From Selaginella tamariscina (Eukaryota > Streptophyta > Lycopodiopsida > Selaginellales > Selaginellaceae): DNA of 64,000 nt. Where the stretch lies: positions 229,224 to 293,223 of the forward strand of contig PUQB01000198.1 in NCBI GenBank assembly GCA_003024785.1. The letters run 5' to 3'. Positions 1 through 11,534 of the stretch are shown here, one piece after another (the stretch's first letter is position 1; every line of letters starts with the position of its first letter). The translations under genes and the position numbers were made by a program. Under the pieces are notes generated by a model. It saw only the letters and a list, made by a program, of their open reading frames with translations. It did no database searches and was not told the origin of the DNA.

Positions 1-2580
1 CAACTCATATTTGAAGAGGTTCCTTGCATTGGTCCTATTGTAAGAAAAAGGCGATTCATGGGTTGCAGATCTTCCCCTACATGTTTCAGCAAGAGGATGA
101 AGATGGATCCTACATCTTCCGAAAGTGTTACGAGCATTTCCACGATTGACTGCTGCAAGAAGAAGTGTTGTCAGATGGCAGACCGGAATGAAATTACCCA
201 ATGTAGACATGTCTTTCGTACGCTCACCCAAAAGCAAAGGCATGAGTTTGTATATGCTGCACTAACTGGGTGTATTGATGGAATGGCTTCGGACACAGGT
301 TATCAGAGTACATCCATGGTATTTAATAAGGTGGCCATCTGCTTCAAAGCTTGGTACAGTATATATGGGATCCCAAAGACCACGTTCTACCGTCGGAGGG
401 ATGAGTGGTTAGATGGAGCGCGAACCTCAGTACATGGGAACACTGGCTTGGTCAAAACCCGCTCTCACATTATGGCAGCCATAGAGATACTCAAGGCTTT
501 TGTGGAAGCAAATGCAGACAGGATGCCTCACAAATGCCGAACCACAAATGCAGGGGTCAGGGAAAATCTCAAGGTTTTGCCTTCGATCTACACTCAATTG
601 AAGCTGTGTGAACATGTGAACAAGTGCCTCAGCTTGATGGGGCTGCAAGCAATCTGCACTGGTACCTTCAACAACATATGGAATACTCATTTTAAGGATG
701 TGGAGATTGCAAAACACTCTAGCTTTTCCAAGTGTGACACTTGTACATCATTGAAGGCTGCAGAGGCTTGTGCAAAAACCTTGGTGGAGATCACTGCCAT
801 TCAAAAGAAGATGGAGGCCCACATGATTGCACAACAAACTTGCCGGTCTCAGTACTATGCACACCGCATGCTTTCTGTGTCACGCCCATCAGAGTACCTG
901 TGCTTGATCCATGACAAGATGGATCATTCAAAGACCAGCATTCCAAAGCTCGTTGCAACACCAAAGTGCCTTGGAAATGTCATGAAACTTCCGATTTCAT
1001 TGACAGGTGTGCTAACACATGGACACGGTTGTGAATCATATGGACACTTTTCACTTCCACATTGGTCTAGCGACTCCAATTTCACTATTGGGTCGTTGGC
1101 CATGTGTTTCAGAAACCTTGAAGCCCACTCACAGACAAGTCCTATCGGTGATCTCAAAGTGAAGAAACAACACCTTCAACCTTTACATAATGCTCTCATG
1201 AACACGTCTGCACTTGAGGCTACTTGGGAATATGAGAGGCATTGTCAGCAACCTGCACAAAAAACAGATGGCCCTGTTGAGAGTTCAGGTTCAGTGGAGG
1301 GATCTAGCTCAAATAGTGTACATGTGTCCTCAACATCAAATAAGCTTCCTCGTCATTTGCTTTTACAGATGGATAATTGTGCAGGCGAGAACAAAAATAG
1401 GTAAATCATTTTACTTAAGGGTTTCTCAAGCTCATACTTACTTTTATTTTCTAGATATGTGCTAGCATACTTGTCAATGCTTGTTGCCAAAGGTGTGTTT
1501 GAAACAATCACGCTCAGTTTTCTTATGGTTGGTCACACTCATGAAGATATTGATGCGTTCTTCAGCAAGGTCTCCAATCTACAAAAAAGGACAAGTGCAC
1601 TTACCTTACCGCATATGATGAATCTTTTTGAAAATTGCATCTCCAAAAAAAGTTGTGCTTTGCTTGTGACTGAGGTGCCAGACTTCAAAAAATTTCTCAA
1701 GGAGTATATAAAAGAGGGGAGTGATTCTTTAGTTGGTCACCTTGTGCCGCTACAATTCTTTTTCTCCATACGAGATGGTATACCTATTATGCAGTACAAG
1801 TTACGGCCATCAGAGCAGGAGTGGTTACCGAAAGAGGGTTAATGCTCTTCAAAAGTGGAGAGAATGGAAAGCCACTTCTCCCAGAAGGACAACCAGACCC
1901 TATTCCATTGAGTGCCCAGCTCAAGGAACAAGAGGTTATTATTGATGGCATCAAAAAATATGTGGCATGGGTTCAAAAATCGATGCCAAAGAATTCTGAT
2001 AAGGCAACTGGTTACTCAGAACTATATAAGCATGTGGTCACTATTGGGAGACTGTTGTTCGAGAGTTGGAAGGGCCTACTGTCACAAGTACAGAATTGCA
2101 ACACCCTTTTTGGCCTAAAACAAGGTGGCGAGAGGAGATTGAAATGACATCACTGAGCACAGACGACATAGAAGCCAGTAGTGATGTGGAAGTGCAAACC
2201 CCACACTTTGTTGGACAAAGGAACCAAAAACCTAAAGCATACTTTGATTGCTGCAGGATCTTCAAAAACTAATGATGGTTCTCATTACTCCAGATGCGTC
2301 ATATAATCAGCCTATTTGGATGGGTCAAATTATCGACACACCTGAAGTAATCACAAAAAATAGTATTGTTAAGGTTGCATGGTTCAAACCACAAAAAAGG
2401 CGACACGAGAAGGAGAGCGAAAGATATAATGGATGCCTAGAGAAAACATGGTCTCCCAATCAAAAAGACCCAGCATGTTTTATAAATGTTAAATCCATTC
2501 GATATGGGTGGATGTCAAGAAGCGTTGATAAAGTCACGATTAACAAAACTGCAAGGGAATGTATGTTTTCTGAAGCTTAA
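1..2580 (+). pseudogene. DUF7869-like transposase-type gene, broken by frameshifts, open at the left edge
   Basis: The reading frame is already open at base 1, so the true start may lie outside the window; the first in-frame ATG is at 58. Exon 1 runs to 1400. A 54-bp GT-AG intron (1401-1454) joins ENKNR to YVLAY, and the frame continues to about 1835. It then continues in another frame to 2147 (GENGKPLLPEG), another to 2272 and a fourth to 2580 (QPIWMGQI, VKVAWFKP). Motifs seen are HDKMDHSKTSIP, QMDNCAGENKN and MVGHTHEDIDAFFS. Their spaced Asp residues resemble an RNase-H-fold (DDE-like) integrase core as in the DUF7869 families of plants and animals; a Cys-rich patch (CDTCTSLK) may bind zinc. 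Family assignment is from memory of the motifs. All three frame changes equal one missing base, so it is either a decayed mobile-element gene or one carrying assembly errors. Confidence 0.6.
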
Positions 2581-4922
2581 AGCAATTACAAAATTATAAA
2601 ATATCATATATTTAATATTCATAATTATTATAAACTCTTTAATAATAGTACCAAATTGTTACTTAACTATATAAATTTAAAAAATGATATGGAAGATTGA
2701 CTATATTATTATAGGATTTATATATATATTATTACTACTACTACAAATTTTTAATTAATAATGTTATATTTAAATATTAATATTTTAATAACAACATCAA
2801 TATTTATATAATGTACCTCTTATGCTCTTCCTTAATTGTTATATTAGGCAATATATTATATAATTTAATACCTTCTACTTTTATAATGTTATTAATTTTT
2901 GTTCAATGAATGCTATAATTTATTAAAGGGTAGAATACAAAATAGAATATTCTAAAGAATATTCTTTTTCAAACATATATTCTAAAGAATATTCCTTTAA
3001 TATTAGAAAATGCTAATTAAATAGCTAAAATTGCTAATTATTAGGAAATGGGACTATATCCATGGCCCATTTTAGTTACAACACTGCATATTTGGTCTGT
3101 GTTAAACCCAACACCGCGTATGTTTCAGGCACTTTCTCTTTTATATACAGATATATCTACAGAGATTGTTATATACGGGCTATACATACATGAAAGTGTT
3201 ATATACATAGACTTCTATACGAGGAATTCTAACCTACATGAATTGCAATACACGGAAATCTTAATTAAGAGCGATATTTACTCTCTTGTGAATGTAGTTT
3301 CTCTTTGCCAATACAAATCTGGTGGTGTTGATGCTTTATTTAACTACATGCTACATATACGTTATAATTTTTGTTACGATTCTTTTTTTTCACTAACATA
3401 TATTTTCGTTCATATATACATTAATTTAACCCAATTTAGCTTAATTTTTCTAAGCAAAGATCTTTTAAAACATGAGTATTTTAATTAAATCAAATACTTC
3501 ATTTTTAAGTAGATTTCACACTTAATGACTTACATGCAAGGACTTACTAATACTTTCTCATTTCATATATAAACATTAATAACCTTTTAATTCTTTTGTA
3601 AAAGATTTTCATATAAAAAAAATAATAACGACTTTTACTTATATATTTATATCGTTACATTTATTTATTTATCATGGGGATAAAATACCCTTAAGGTGTT
3701 TAAGTTAGGATCTTAAATCATTTTGTATTAGTTAATGGGTAGGAGTACTTTGTGCAAACTTTTCAATAAGTGAAGTATAACATATATAAAATTTATCATA
3801 CAGATTATATTTTTTAAAGGTTGTTATATAGATGGTGTGAAAATGTGAGAATCTTCAACCTTAGTCGCCCATACACATACAGATGTTACATATGTGTTTG
3901 CATATATGTACGATACATATGAAAAGTATTTCATACAATATTATTAGTATTACAAATATATATATAATAAATACATAAAAAACATAAAATTTAAACATAA
4001 GTAAAAAATTTACTTATTTTTATAAGTAAAAAAATAAAAATAAAGAAAGAAATTAACTAGCATAACACAGATTACTACACGAGGACAAAAAAAGACTTGA
4101 CCAGCATGTGATTGTATGGTGACCTGAATTGACAGTGAGGACTTAACATTATGTGATTATATATAGGCGATGTCATGGATACATATTAAATTCTAACATG
4201 AGAAAAAGCCGGTGTGAGGCTAAGATTAGGAAAGTGTACTCTATAGTAGTTTTTCATTCACATGTGAATGCTGTTAGGCCCAACAGCAGGGATAGGGACG
4301 GTCAGACAGGATAATGACTATTATTATACGGAAATGTTTAATAATTAATATAATATCTTTTCTTTTCATATAGAACATGGTATGTTCTAAATATTTTTAT
4401 TACACAGCAGAACTATGCCTTTTGGGGAGAGTCTATATGTACGTTTTAACGTCTTGTTCCTATTAATGCTGAGGTTTCCACGACTTCCTATATACTTGAA
4501 TTTTAAAATTTTAACCACATCTATAATGCTGTGCCAACAAGTACCATGTATGTATGTAGTTTGGATTCGACTTGGCATAAACAGCTTCTATTTAAATAAG
4601 TGACACGGAACGCACTTTAAGTAGCTTTGTATAAGCTTAAGTTTATTCATTCGTTATTAATGAACTGACATTGCAATTCGACATGCTCGATGGAAGACGG
4701 ATCTATGCACAAGAGTACTAAAGCTACATTAGCTTGCTAAGTGTGTTCCATGCCTCTTTTCTAAACTAAAATCTGTTTATGCCAAGTCTTGTTCAAACTA
4801 TTCATAGTCTTGTTGCCTCACAATTCTTATAGATGTTTGTACACACAACATCATTATTGTTCATAGGAAATAACATATATAAGAAGAGTTATTAGTAGTG
4901 GAAACAGTACATAGCCCATTAC
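2581..4922. other. AT-rich spacer without a supported gene
   Basis: No coding region is convincing. A 146-codon open frame at 3048-3488 is hydrophobic and low-complexity, has no recognisable motif, and is probably chance. The notable content is a palindrome cluster at 2945-2995, listed separately. The right end abuts the hAT target duplication. Confidence 0.6.
2945..2995. repeat. Paired GAATATTC palindromes
   Basis: GAATATTCTAAAGAATATTC occurs at 2945-2964 and a near-identical copy at about 2977-2995. The same AGAATATTCT core clusters at both ends of the 8-kb element (7973-8015 and 15832-15885). This cluster may be an end of another mobile element, perhaps the one carrying the DUF7869-like gene. 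Confidence 0.6.
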
Positions 4923-7379
4923 CATAGTTACCGCGAACTTTTCCGACCTACAAACCCGACCTAGCCGACCTAGGTTGCCACAGTTTAAAAAAATTCCCGA
5001 CCTAGGTTGGAGGTTTCAAAAGATAAAAGATAAAGAAATGTAAAAGAAATAAATTAACATAATTCCAAATACAAAAAAAAAATTAACTTACATCATAAAA
5101 AAATAAAAAATTAATAATCTAACTCGGGCTCAGCCACTTCTTCTTCCATGGTTTCTTCATCATCCTCCTCTTCATGTTCTTCTCCTTCTATTGGAGCTTG
5201 AGGAGTAGTCACTACTTCAGGATTCATTTCCATATTTCAAGATAATCTTGTAAATCAACAAGTCTCTGCCACTGAGGTTCAAGTTCAAGTGCTTCTAAAT
5301 CAATCTCAGTATATGTGCAACCATCTCGTTCAACACGTTTAACAAACGTGTGTTTGCATGAATAAAAACCAACATTTTCAAGTTGGATGGTAGCAATCGA
5401 TTACGTCGTTTTGTTTGTATCAAGTTCCAACTATTCCAATTTCTTTCACAAGAGAAGCACACACTCCTTGGCTCAATAAACGAAAAGCACACTTTTGTAG
5501 CTCTGGCATAGCATTCCTATATCTTTCCCACCAGCTCACACCTGTTCTCATCATCTTTGAACGCCTAGCAGCTTCATCACTCATACTAACATTCTCACGT
5601 CTTCGAAATTTCCCCCATTGGTTATCAATTTTGTCATAAAGTTCCATATCCCCTTAACAATATCTACGTAAGTATTGAAGCCAATTTTCAGATGCCATCC
5701 ATTCAATGGTGTGATATCCATATATGCAAGATGCACTGCATAAGCTGCTCCATGCAAAATAGAATGCATCATATCCCAACGTGCAGGTCGTCCACCATGA
5801 CGTTCCTTCATAATGGCCTTGATGCTTGCTATTTTGTTAGCACACAGTATATGTTCATTAGCAACATTATCTAGTCCTTCCATCATACGTTCCATCGCCT
5901 CATAAATTAAGCCACTAGTAGCACCCTCTCGATCAGCAAGCCTCAACACCTTCAAGATTGGAGCAGTTTAAAACAAGAATCTCTTGACAACTATCAAGAA
6001 ATGCATCATCTAAAATTCGTCGTCGGATGCGCAATCCAGTAGCTGTTTTTGACCATTGTGAAGAGTTCCACTCATCACTAAACAACCATCTTCCGTAAAC
6101 CATTCAAAATCTCTGGGTGCATCAGTTGTGAAATCACTATAAACATATATGCAAATCGTGTTTCTGCAGGTTTCAAAGCTCCTTGAGTTGAATTTCCGGA
6201 ATAAGGCAAGCAACCGTGGCTTTTTTGTAATGTACGAAACAATCTCTGTACAACTTTCTATGATCGGAGTTGCCCAATCCAATCTTCCAATATCCTCCAA
6301 TGCCAAATCCAACACATGGCATACACATCGGCCATGTAAGATATGAGGGAATTCTTGTTGCATTAAATTCCCCATAGCCACACAATTTGATGCATTATCC
6401 GTCACAACTTGCACCACATTTTCCACACCAACTTCCATGATCACTTCTCTCATTTGTTCCTAAAGCCCAAGCTCCTGTTTTCTCAACACCACCACTATCA
6501 ATAGCTTTCCAAAAGACGCTACCTTGAATAGATGTCACCATGAAGTTGATTATAGCACGCCTCCGAATATCAGACCATCCATCTGTGACAATGGTGCAGC
6601 CATACTTTGTCCATCCCTCTGAAATTGACCAAGTTTACGATGAACTTCTTCATATTCTTCCTTAAGATGTCTTGTTCTTAAGGATTCGTAACCAAGTACT
6701 CGTGCAGAAGCTCTGGGCCAGCTTCAGAAATTGCTTGCACCATTTTATTCATGCTTCTACTCTTAATGACATTGAATGGAATTGCATTGGCATAAAAGAA
6801 CCTCCGAATTGCATTATTCATCAATTTATACTTTTGATCGTTGAGCATACTAGGGACAGTTCCCTCCCCAAAGCTTCTTTTTTTAGATCCAGAAGGGTTG
6901 CTTGTTGTTGAAGGCCCAACTCTATCAGATCCCATGCTTGATGCAGATGCCTCTTGCATATGCCCACTCTGGCATCTGCTGTTAACTGTGGAAAAGTAGA
7001 TCTTGCTTCATTCTTCACATTTTCTGGCACATTTGGTGAATGACAACAATTAATACTATAGCCAGAACTCCTCCAAGGTGCGCTTTGATCCTTTGTGGCC
7101 CTCCTCCATACTCATTTCCACAAAAATTACATGTCCATCTAGATACACCTTTACCTTTAGCAAATTGCCTTACTTTTTTACATATTCCCATGCCCAATCA
7201 TCCTTCATGATGGTTTTGAATGCACAAAAGTCCCTAAATCCTGCTCAAATTGCTAATTTTTTCCTTGCTCCGTTGATTTCTTTAGGGCTTTTTTTAGGGC
7301 ATTTTTTAATTTCCAAACAATTCCGACCTAGGTCGGAAAAGTTTTAAAAAACCACCGACCTAGGTCGGTGGTAACTATG
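4923..7379 (-). mobile_element. hAT-family DNA transposon with 8-bp target-site duplication
   Basis: The element is bounded by 10-bp perfect terminal inverted repeats, CATAGTTACC at 4923-4932 and GGTAACTATG at 7370-7379. Identical 8-bp flanks CCCATTAC at 4915-4922 and 7380-7387 are the expected hAT target duplication. Subterminal DNA carries repeated CCGACCTAGGTCGG palindromes (7323-7336 and 7355-7368, the second extending to a 22-bp palindrome at 7351-7372) and related degenerate copies at about 4938-5010. Such subterminal motifs are typical hAT transposase binding sites. Length is 2457 bp. It carries one broken transposase gene on the minus strand. Confidence 0.9.
5111..7197 (-). pseudogene. 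hAT transposase (BED finger, DUF659, dimerisation region), frame-broken
   Basis: Reading leftward from 7197 one meets a BED-type zinc finger (WTCNFCGNEYGGG, then RIKAHLGG). A linker leads to the DUF659 region (RRFFYANAIPFNVIKS), the catalytic segment VVTDNASNCVAMG and CVCHVLDLALEDIG. Then come IVSYITKKPRLLALFRK, GRPARWDMMHSIL and the C-terminal dimerisation-like WWERYRNAMPELQK. An acidic tail ends at a stop at 5111-5113. The pieces lie in successive frames; every change that can be placed equals one missing base on the coding strand (about five changes). It cannot encode an active transposase as written. It is the only gene of the hAT element. Confidence 0.85.
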
Positions 7380-7467
7380 CCCATTACATCCATGATTCTT
7401 CTAGCTCAAGTAGCAGCAACCTCCCTCGTACGCTGATTTTGCAGCTTTATTGATTTTGTAGCAATTA

Positions 7468-7656
7468 TCACGGTATCCATATTGTTACCACCTTTGTTCT
7501 TGCAGTTGTGCGCACCAAGTTTTCCATAGATCTTCCCTTGGCAGGCCTTTCGTCGGCATCGCAAGCTGCACCAAAAGCATGGTGGCAGCAGCCATGGATG
7601 ACAAGAGCAACTATGAGAAGATAAACGAGCATTTTCATTGCCATGACGACTTGCAA
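7468..7656 (-). CDS. Possible small secreted peptide
   Basis: A 62-codon frame begins with a short leader and a strongly hydrophobic stretch (MLVYLLIVALVIHGCCHH) ending in AFGA, which looks like a secretory signal peptide with a plausible cleavage site. The remainder (ACDADERPAKGRSMENL) is short and hydrophilic. Two other frames stay open beyond the stop, one giving a Cys-containing tail, so the 3' end may be mis-framed or spliced. A TATA-like TATATAAAT on the coding strand lies at about 7743-7752, roughly 100 bp upstream of the likely start, inside a tandem duplication. No family is recognised. The 8-kb element appears to have inserted into its upstream region. Confidence 0.35.
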   Translation of the reverse strand: MQVVMAMKMLVYLLIVALVIHGCCHHAFGAACDADERPAKGRSMENLVRTTARTKVVTIWIP

Positions 7657-7738
7657 TTGACGTTTCTAATTACAACTAGACAGAAGATGCTTGAACTTTG
7701 ATTGTGTTGTATAACTCAGGCTATTTTCACAATTTATA

Positions 7739-7927
7739 GTACAATTTATATAGAGTGTCAGTCAATCACGGGCACCACGGTAGTGTTCGAATTGATATTT
7801 GCACTGGCGTATACTTTTCAAAAAGATAAGATATGTACAATTTATGTAGACTGATAGTCACTGTCAATCACGGGCACCACGGTAGAGTGTTCGAATTGAA
7901 CTTTTGCACTGTGGAATACTTTTCAAA
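7739..7927. repeat. Tandem duplication, about 97 bp x 2
   Basis: Two diverged copies start at about 7739 and 7836. Both contain TCAATCACGGGCACCACGG, then a TTCGAATTGA-like stretch, TTTGCACTG and ACTTTTCAAA. Copy 1 continues into AAGATAAGATATG. Copy 2 is cut after CTTTTCAAA by the 8-kb element, and the matching AAGATAAGATATGT continuation is found at 15942-15955 beyond that element. Confidence 0.75.
7919..7927. other. Left target-site duplication of the 8-kb element
   Basis: CTTTTCAAA immediately precedes the left inverted repeat and matches TTTTTCAAA at 15931-15939 in 8 of 9 positions. A 9-bp duplication fits Mutator-like elements; an 8-bp one (TTTTCAAA) would fit KDZ-type elements. Confidence 0.7.
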
Positions 7928-7951
7928 GAGTCTCGACAAAAAGAGGGCTTC
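7928..7951 (+). repeat. Left terminal inverted repeat
   Basis: Matches the reverse complement of 15907-15930 at 18 of 24 positions. It is followed by repeated GGGCTTCC and then by AGAATATTCT palindromes (7973-8015). Confidence 0.7.
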
Positions 7952-7972
7952 CGGGCTTCCGGGCTTGGACCC

Positions 7973-8028
7973 AGAATATTCTAAAGAATCTACCAGAATA
8001 TTCTTAGAATATTCCTAAATATTCTTAG
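7973..8028. repeat. AGAATATTCT palindrome cluster, left end
   Basis: AGAATATTCT occurs at 7973-7982 and 7995-8004, followed by AGAATATTCC at about 8006-8015 and a further TATTCTTAGAA. The spacing resembles, but is not exactly, alternating GAA/TTC heat-shock elements. Likely subterminal binding sites of the transposon. Confidence 0.6.
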
Positions 8029-8193
8029 AATTTAGGATTTTGGCTCAGTCAGCAATTAACAACAAAAAATATTTAATCATAGCCATGTTTATACTGTATT
8101 ATTAAAGTTTTATTTCAACACCAAAGAGTACAATTCAACACTTGTCACTTCTTCTTACGATTGAGCAATGCTGCAATTCGTGAACCACCAGTC

Positions 8194-11100
8194 CTACTTG
8201 ACGTCGCTATTGTTGGGTTGGGATTTCCTCTGGCTGGATGTTCTCTTTAATTTGTTCATAGCAATTCTCCCGAGCTCAGGGTTCTTCTTAGTCCCAACAA
8301 TGTTTCTCCCCAGCTCGATAGCTGCAAGCATTGAGGACCCCGTACCACTGCCTATATCCCAGATAAGATCACCTGGCCGGGTGAGTCGTTCTATCACGAG
8401 CTGCATCAATCGAGTGCTCTTCGGTTGGTAGTCCATCCTGCATGTGAAGATAATGGTAAATACTTAAATTGTTGAAATGAAATGCCTACCATGGTTCTTG
8501 GAACCGCTCAGGATTATCAACAAGAATTGTTGATGACAAACGCACGGATTATCGCGCAATCCTCTAGATGCATCTTGGAAGACAAGGAGCAGGATGCTCT
8601 CCTGTTAAAACATCAAAAATCATTAATGAACTTCATGAATAAAGAAAAAAGTACCTTCATCTTGTTGCGGTAGCCCCAACCACGCCCTCTGTAGATGTAG
8701 TACGTTGCAGCAAGTTGAAGGTCCACCACACTTGCAGCTCGAACAACTTGATCCCAGGTGTTTGCTGCAGCAAACACAACCAACCAACCATTTGCAGCCA
8801 TATGCATACCTGCAAACTGGAGTGCTTCATCGAACTTCACTGGATCAAGGTAGAGGTATGGCGTATCACTCGTTGTATTTCCTGGCAAGGTCCCATTTGG
8901 AAGGTCGAAGATCACCAAGTTGAAACCATATTCTCCCGCAATATGCTGGTAGCGAGTCTGGCTGTCAGCTGTATGGTACCTGGCCACCTGTGTCTGAACT
9001 TTTCTATAAGGAACCAGTCTAGCGTCAGGAACCTCCTCTTCCTTCTCATCCGTGAGCACGGCCTGTTGCATCTCCTCGATGTCATCAATCGCCAAGAAAT
9101 TATCACCTCGAGTTGTAGCAAGTGAAGGGACGAATGTGACCAAGTCATCCTTGATGTCCATGGTTCCCTGCGATGGTAGCACTTCAGATAAATTGAAGAA
9201 GGCAGCTGGATCGCGAGTAGTGGAGGTGCCAGCTACTGTATCTGAGGTCTTCTTTGACTGCTGCACAGGCTGACGCCGCTTTGCCTTGGCCTTTGTCTTC
9301 TTAATGAAGTCGACCTCTGCCGGATCCCATGAGATGCATGGGAGATCTTTTGAGTGTTCATTGTAGAGATCCTTCTCCCATGTTGGTGGTTGCCCAGGTG
9401 GATAATCAAGCCAGAACGGTACGTGTACACGCTCGAACTCTGTCAGGCCAGATCTTGTCTTCGACCACATGTGTGGTGCTTCCATGTAATCTGACCAGAA
9501 TACCATAGTCTGTGTGTGAGGCACCTTTCTCGCTGCGACATACCTGTAATGAACATATAGTAGTGTCAGAATGTAACAATGTCAAGAAGATCATCCTTAC
9601 CTCCAAATCATCCTTCTTGCTGTCTCTTCGTGTTCGAGGAACTCTTTCGGCTCTATGGAGTAAGTGAACTTCACACACTCATGGAATGGCTGGAACATCA
9701 CGTTCTTGCATTTTACCCGCACTTCATCGCACCAAGTCGTGAAATCTGTAACCGGCCTGCTCCACTCGCCATCCTCGATGAGTCCCGTGAGAATCTGTAC
9801 TGCCTCCTCTCTGATTGCCCGCCAATACAAATCGATAGTAAACCACCTTATCCACTCCTTATCCTGAACACCCGGCAATCCAAGTGTCTCTTGCTCTCTC
9901 TTCAGATCGAGACGTACCAGTTTATTGAAGTACATGATTCTCGTCTCGTTTGGAATTCTCGCCCTTGAAAGCGCGTACAGCTTTTCCAACCCCATCCATC
10001 TGCATTGTTTCCATGTGATTTGGGTCACCTTGTCGAACCACTCTTCACCCAATGCAGGATCGATGATGGCTAAGATCTTCATCATGCGCTTGTCATGCTT
10101 AATGTAGACCTGTTGTTGCTCCTGGTATTTGTTGCCTTTGGATGCCCTTGCAGCCTTCTCAAGATCATCCTCAATCTCACTCTGTAATTCACAGACGTAA
10201 TCAACTAAGTGATATAAGTGTGAGACGTGGTACCTCAAAAAAGATCTTTGCACAGATCAAATTCGGAAGTGGATGCCAAGCTTGTTGTCCAGTGCGCTTT
10301 CCTTCCACTTTCTTATGTCATCTCGTTCCTTGTCACTGAGCCTGGCCAAGATCTTCGCTGTGCCCTCCTCACTGGTGCAACATGTCTTCACAGATAGCAG
10401 AAGATGTGGCAGTGTGGTTTGCACTGCCGTTGCGGAGGAACTGCATATTTGAAAAGCTCGAAGTTAGTTAATCTAGAGGTCACTATGTTTACCTATTAAT
10501 TTGCTGAAACATTGTCACAAGCTGAAGATTATCCATGACCCCAGCACGGATGAAGCCTGAACGCACTCTCACTGCCCACTGAATCTTATCTTCCGTGTCT
10601 TCTGTGTACAGCTTCTGAAGCACCTTTAGCCTGTGATTACCATCCCAACAGATGAACTTCTTCATCGAAAGCATTGGTGCCCATTGCCGGAACATGTCGG
10701 ACTGAAGCTCCTCCTCAAAAGCCAAATGCTGAGCATACATCGCTTCATCGCTTCTCAATGCTGCCAGATCTGCATCTGTCATGGGGTCCCCAACTTGAAG
10801 GATGAACTGAGTGGTGTTGCGCAAATAACCAACTGCCTTCTTGAAACTCCTAGTCAAAGATTCCAGATCCGCTGGATTGACTCTCCGCACCTGCTCATTT
10901 CCCAGAATTCGGCAAATAGGGACATCCGGTGCCTCTCCATATTCTCGGATTGTGATCTTCGCGAGAAGACGCACTGCACTCTCCGAATGCATGCTGGCTG
11001 CAATGTTGTAAACTTCCTCATTATCTGGCACTTCTGCTTTCCCCTTCTTCTTCTTCTTAGCAGCCTCTGAATCTCCAGCAGCTTTGCGTCGTCTCTTCTT

Positions 11101-11451
11101 GCTCTTGGGTTCATCCTCTTCGTCACTCGACAAAGTCACTGCGCATGAGGCTTGTGTGCCTTCTGTCTGCTCCTGTGTCTCCTGTGGTAAGACATCATCC
11201 TCAACTTCTTCAACAAAGTCTGATTGTTCTTGTTGGGGTTGAACTACATCCTCTTGCTCTCCTGACCAGTCCTGCTGGCTTGCCTGTTCAACTGGAGCAT
11301 CACTTGAAGGTCCTTGTTCCTGAACCACAGCCAGCTTCCTACTTCCTCTCCCACGACCCCGACGCCCTCTCTGAATTGCAGCTCTAGCTTCTGCTTCTCT
11401 CTCAGTAGGCTCCTTCATCTTCTTTTCTTGTAAACGTTGTGAAGAGCGCAT
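8194..11451 (-). CDS. ParB-like domain fused to a permuted (beta-order) DNA N6-adenine/N4-cytosine methyltransferase
   Basis: Five exons are inferred on the minus strand: 11451-10493, 10440-9601, 9543-8655, 8601-8490 and 8437-8194, about 1014 residues. The N-terminus is Glu/Gln-rich with a basic nuclear-localisation-like patch (PKSKKRRRK, KKKKKGK). Residues about 160-330 resemble a ParB/Srx fold, with ICWDGNHRLKVLQKLY as the GxHR motif. A helical middle follows. The C-terminal third is a methyltransferase in beta order: motif IV-like VIFDLPN, then a GYRNKMKESILLLVF strand, then the AdoMet motif WDIGSGTG with AAIELGRNIVG, as in the N6_N4_Mtase family (PF01555). Oddities: motif IV is DLPN rather than DPPY; an in-frame TGA at 10257-10259 sits in an otherwise open exon 2; exon 4 lacks one base to stay in frame. 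Transferring a methyl group to DNA bases is inferred from the fold, not shown. Confidence 0.75.
10257..10259 (-). other. In-frame TGA inside exon 2 of the methyltransferase fusion
   Basis: The frame entering from exon 1 stays open through SDKERDDIRKWK, meets TGA, and stays open again for more than 200 codons to the next donor site. One base change from CGA would explain it, such as deamination of a methylated CpG, or it may be a sequence error. Confidence 0.7.
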
Positions 11452-11534
11452 CTACAAAAGCAATAAGGTTTAAAAAAACTGTAATAAATGTTCAAAGATG
11501 TTTAATAAAAATTAAAAAAACATACTAGCCCTCA

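Noticed and set aside
3048-3488. 146-codon open frame
   Set aside because: Low-complexity, Tyr/Ile-rich translation in AT-rich spacer, no motif or neighbouring exon signals.
9597-10253. Separate gene starting at 10253 within the methyltransferase locus
   Set aside because: It is in the same frame as exon 2 upstream and separated only by one TGA, so it is treated as the same gene.
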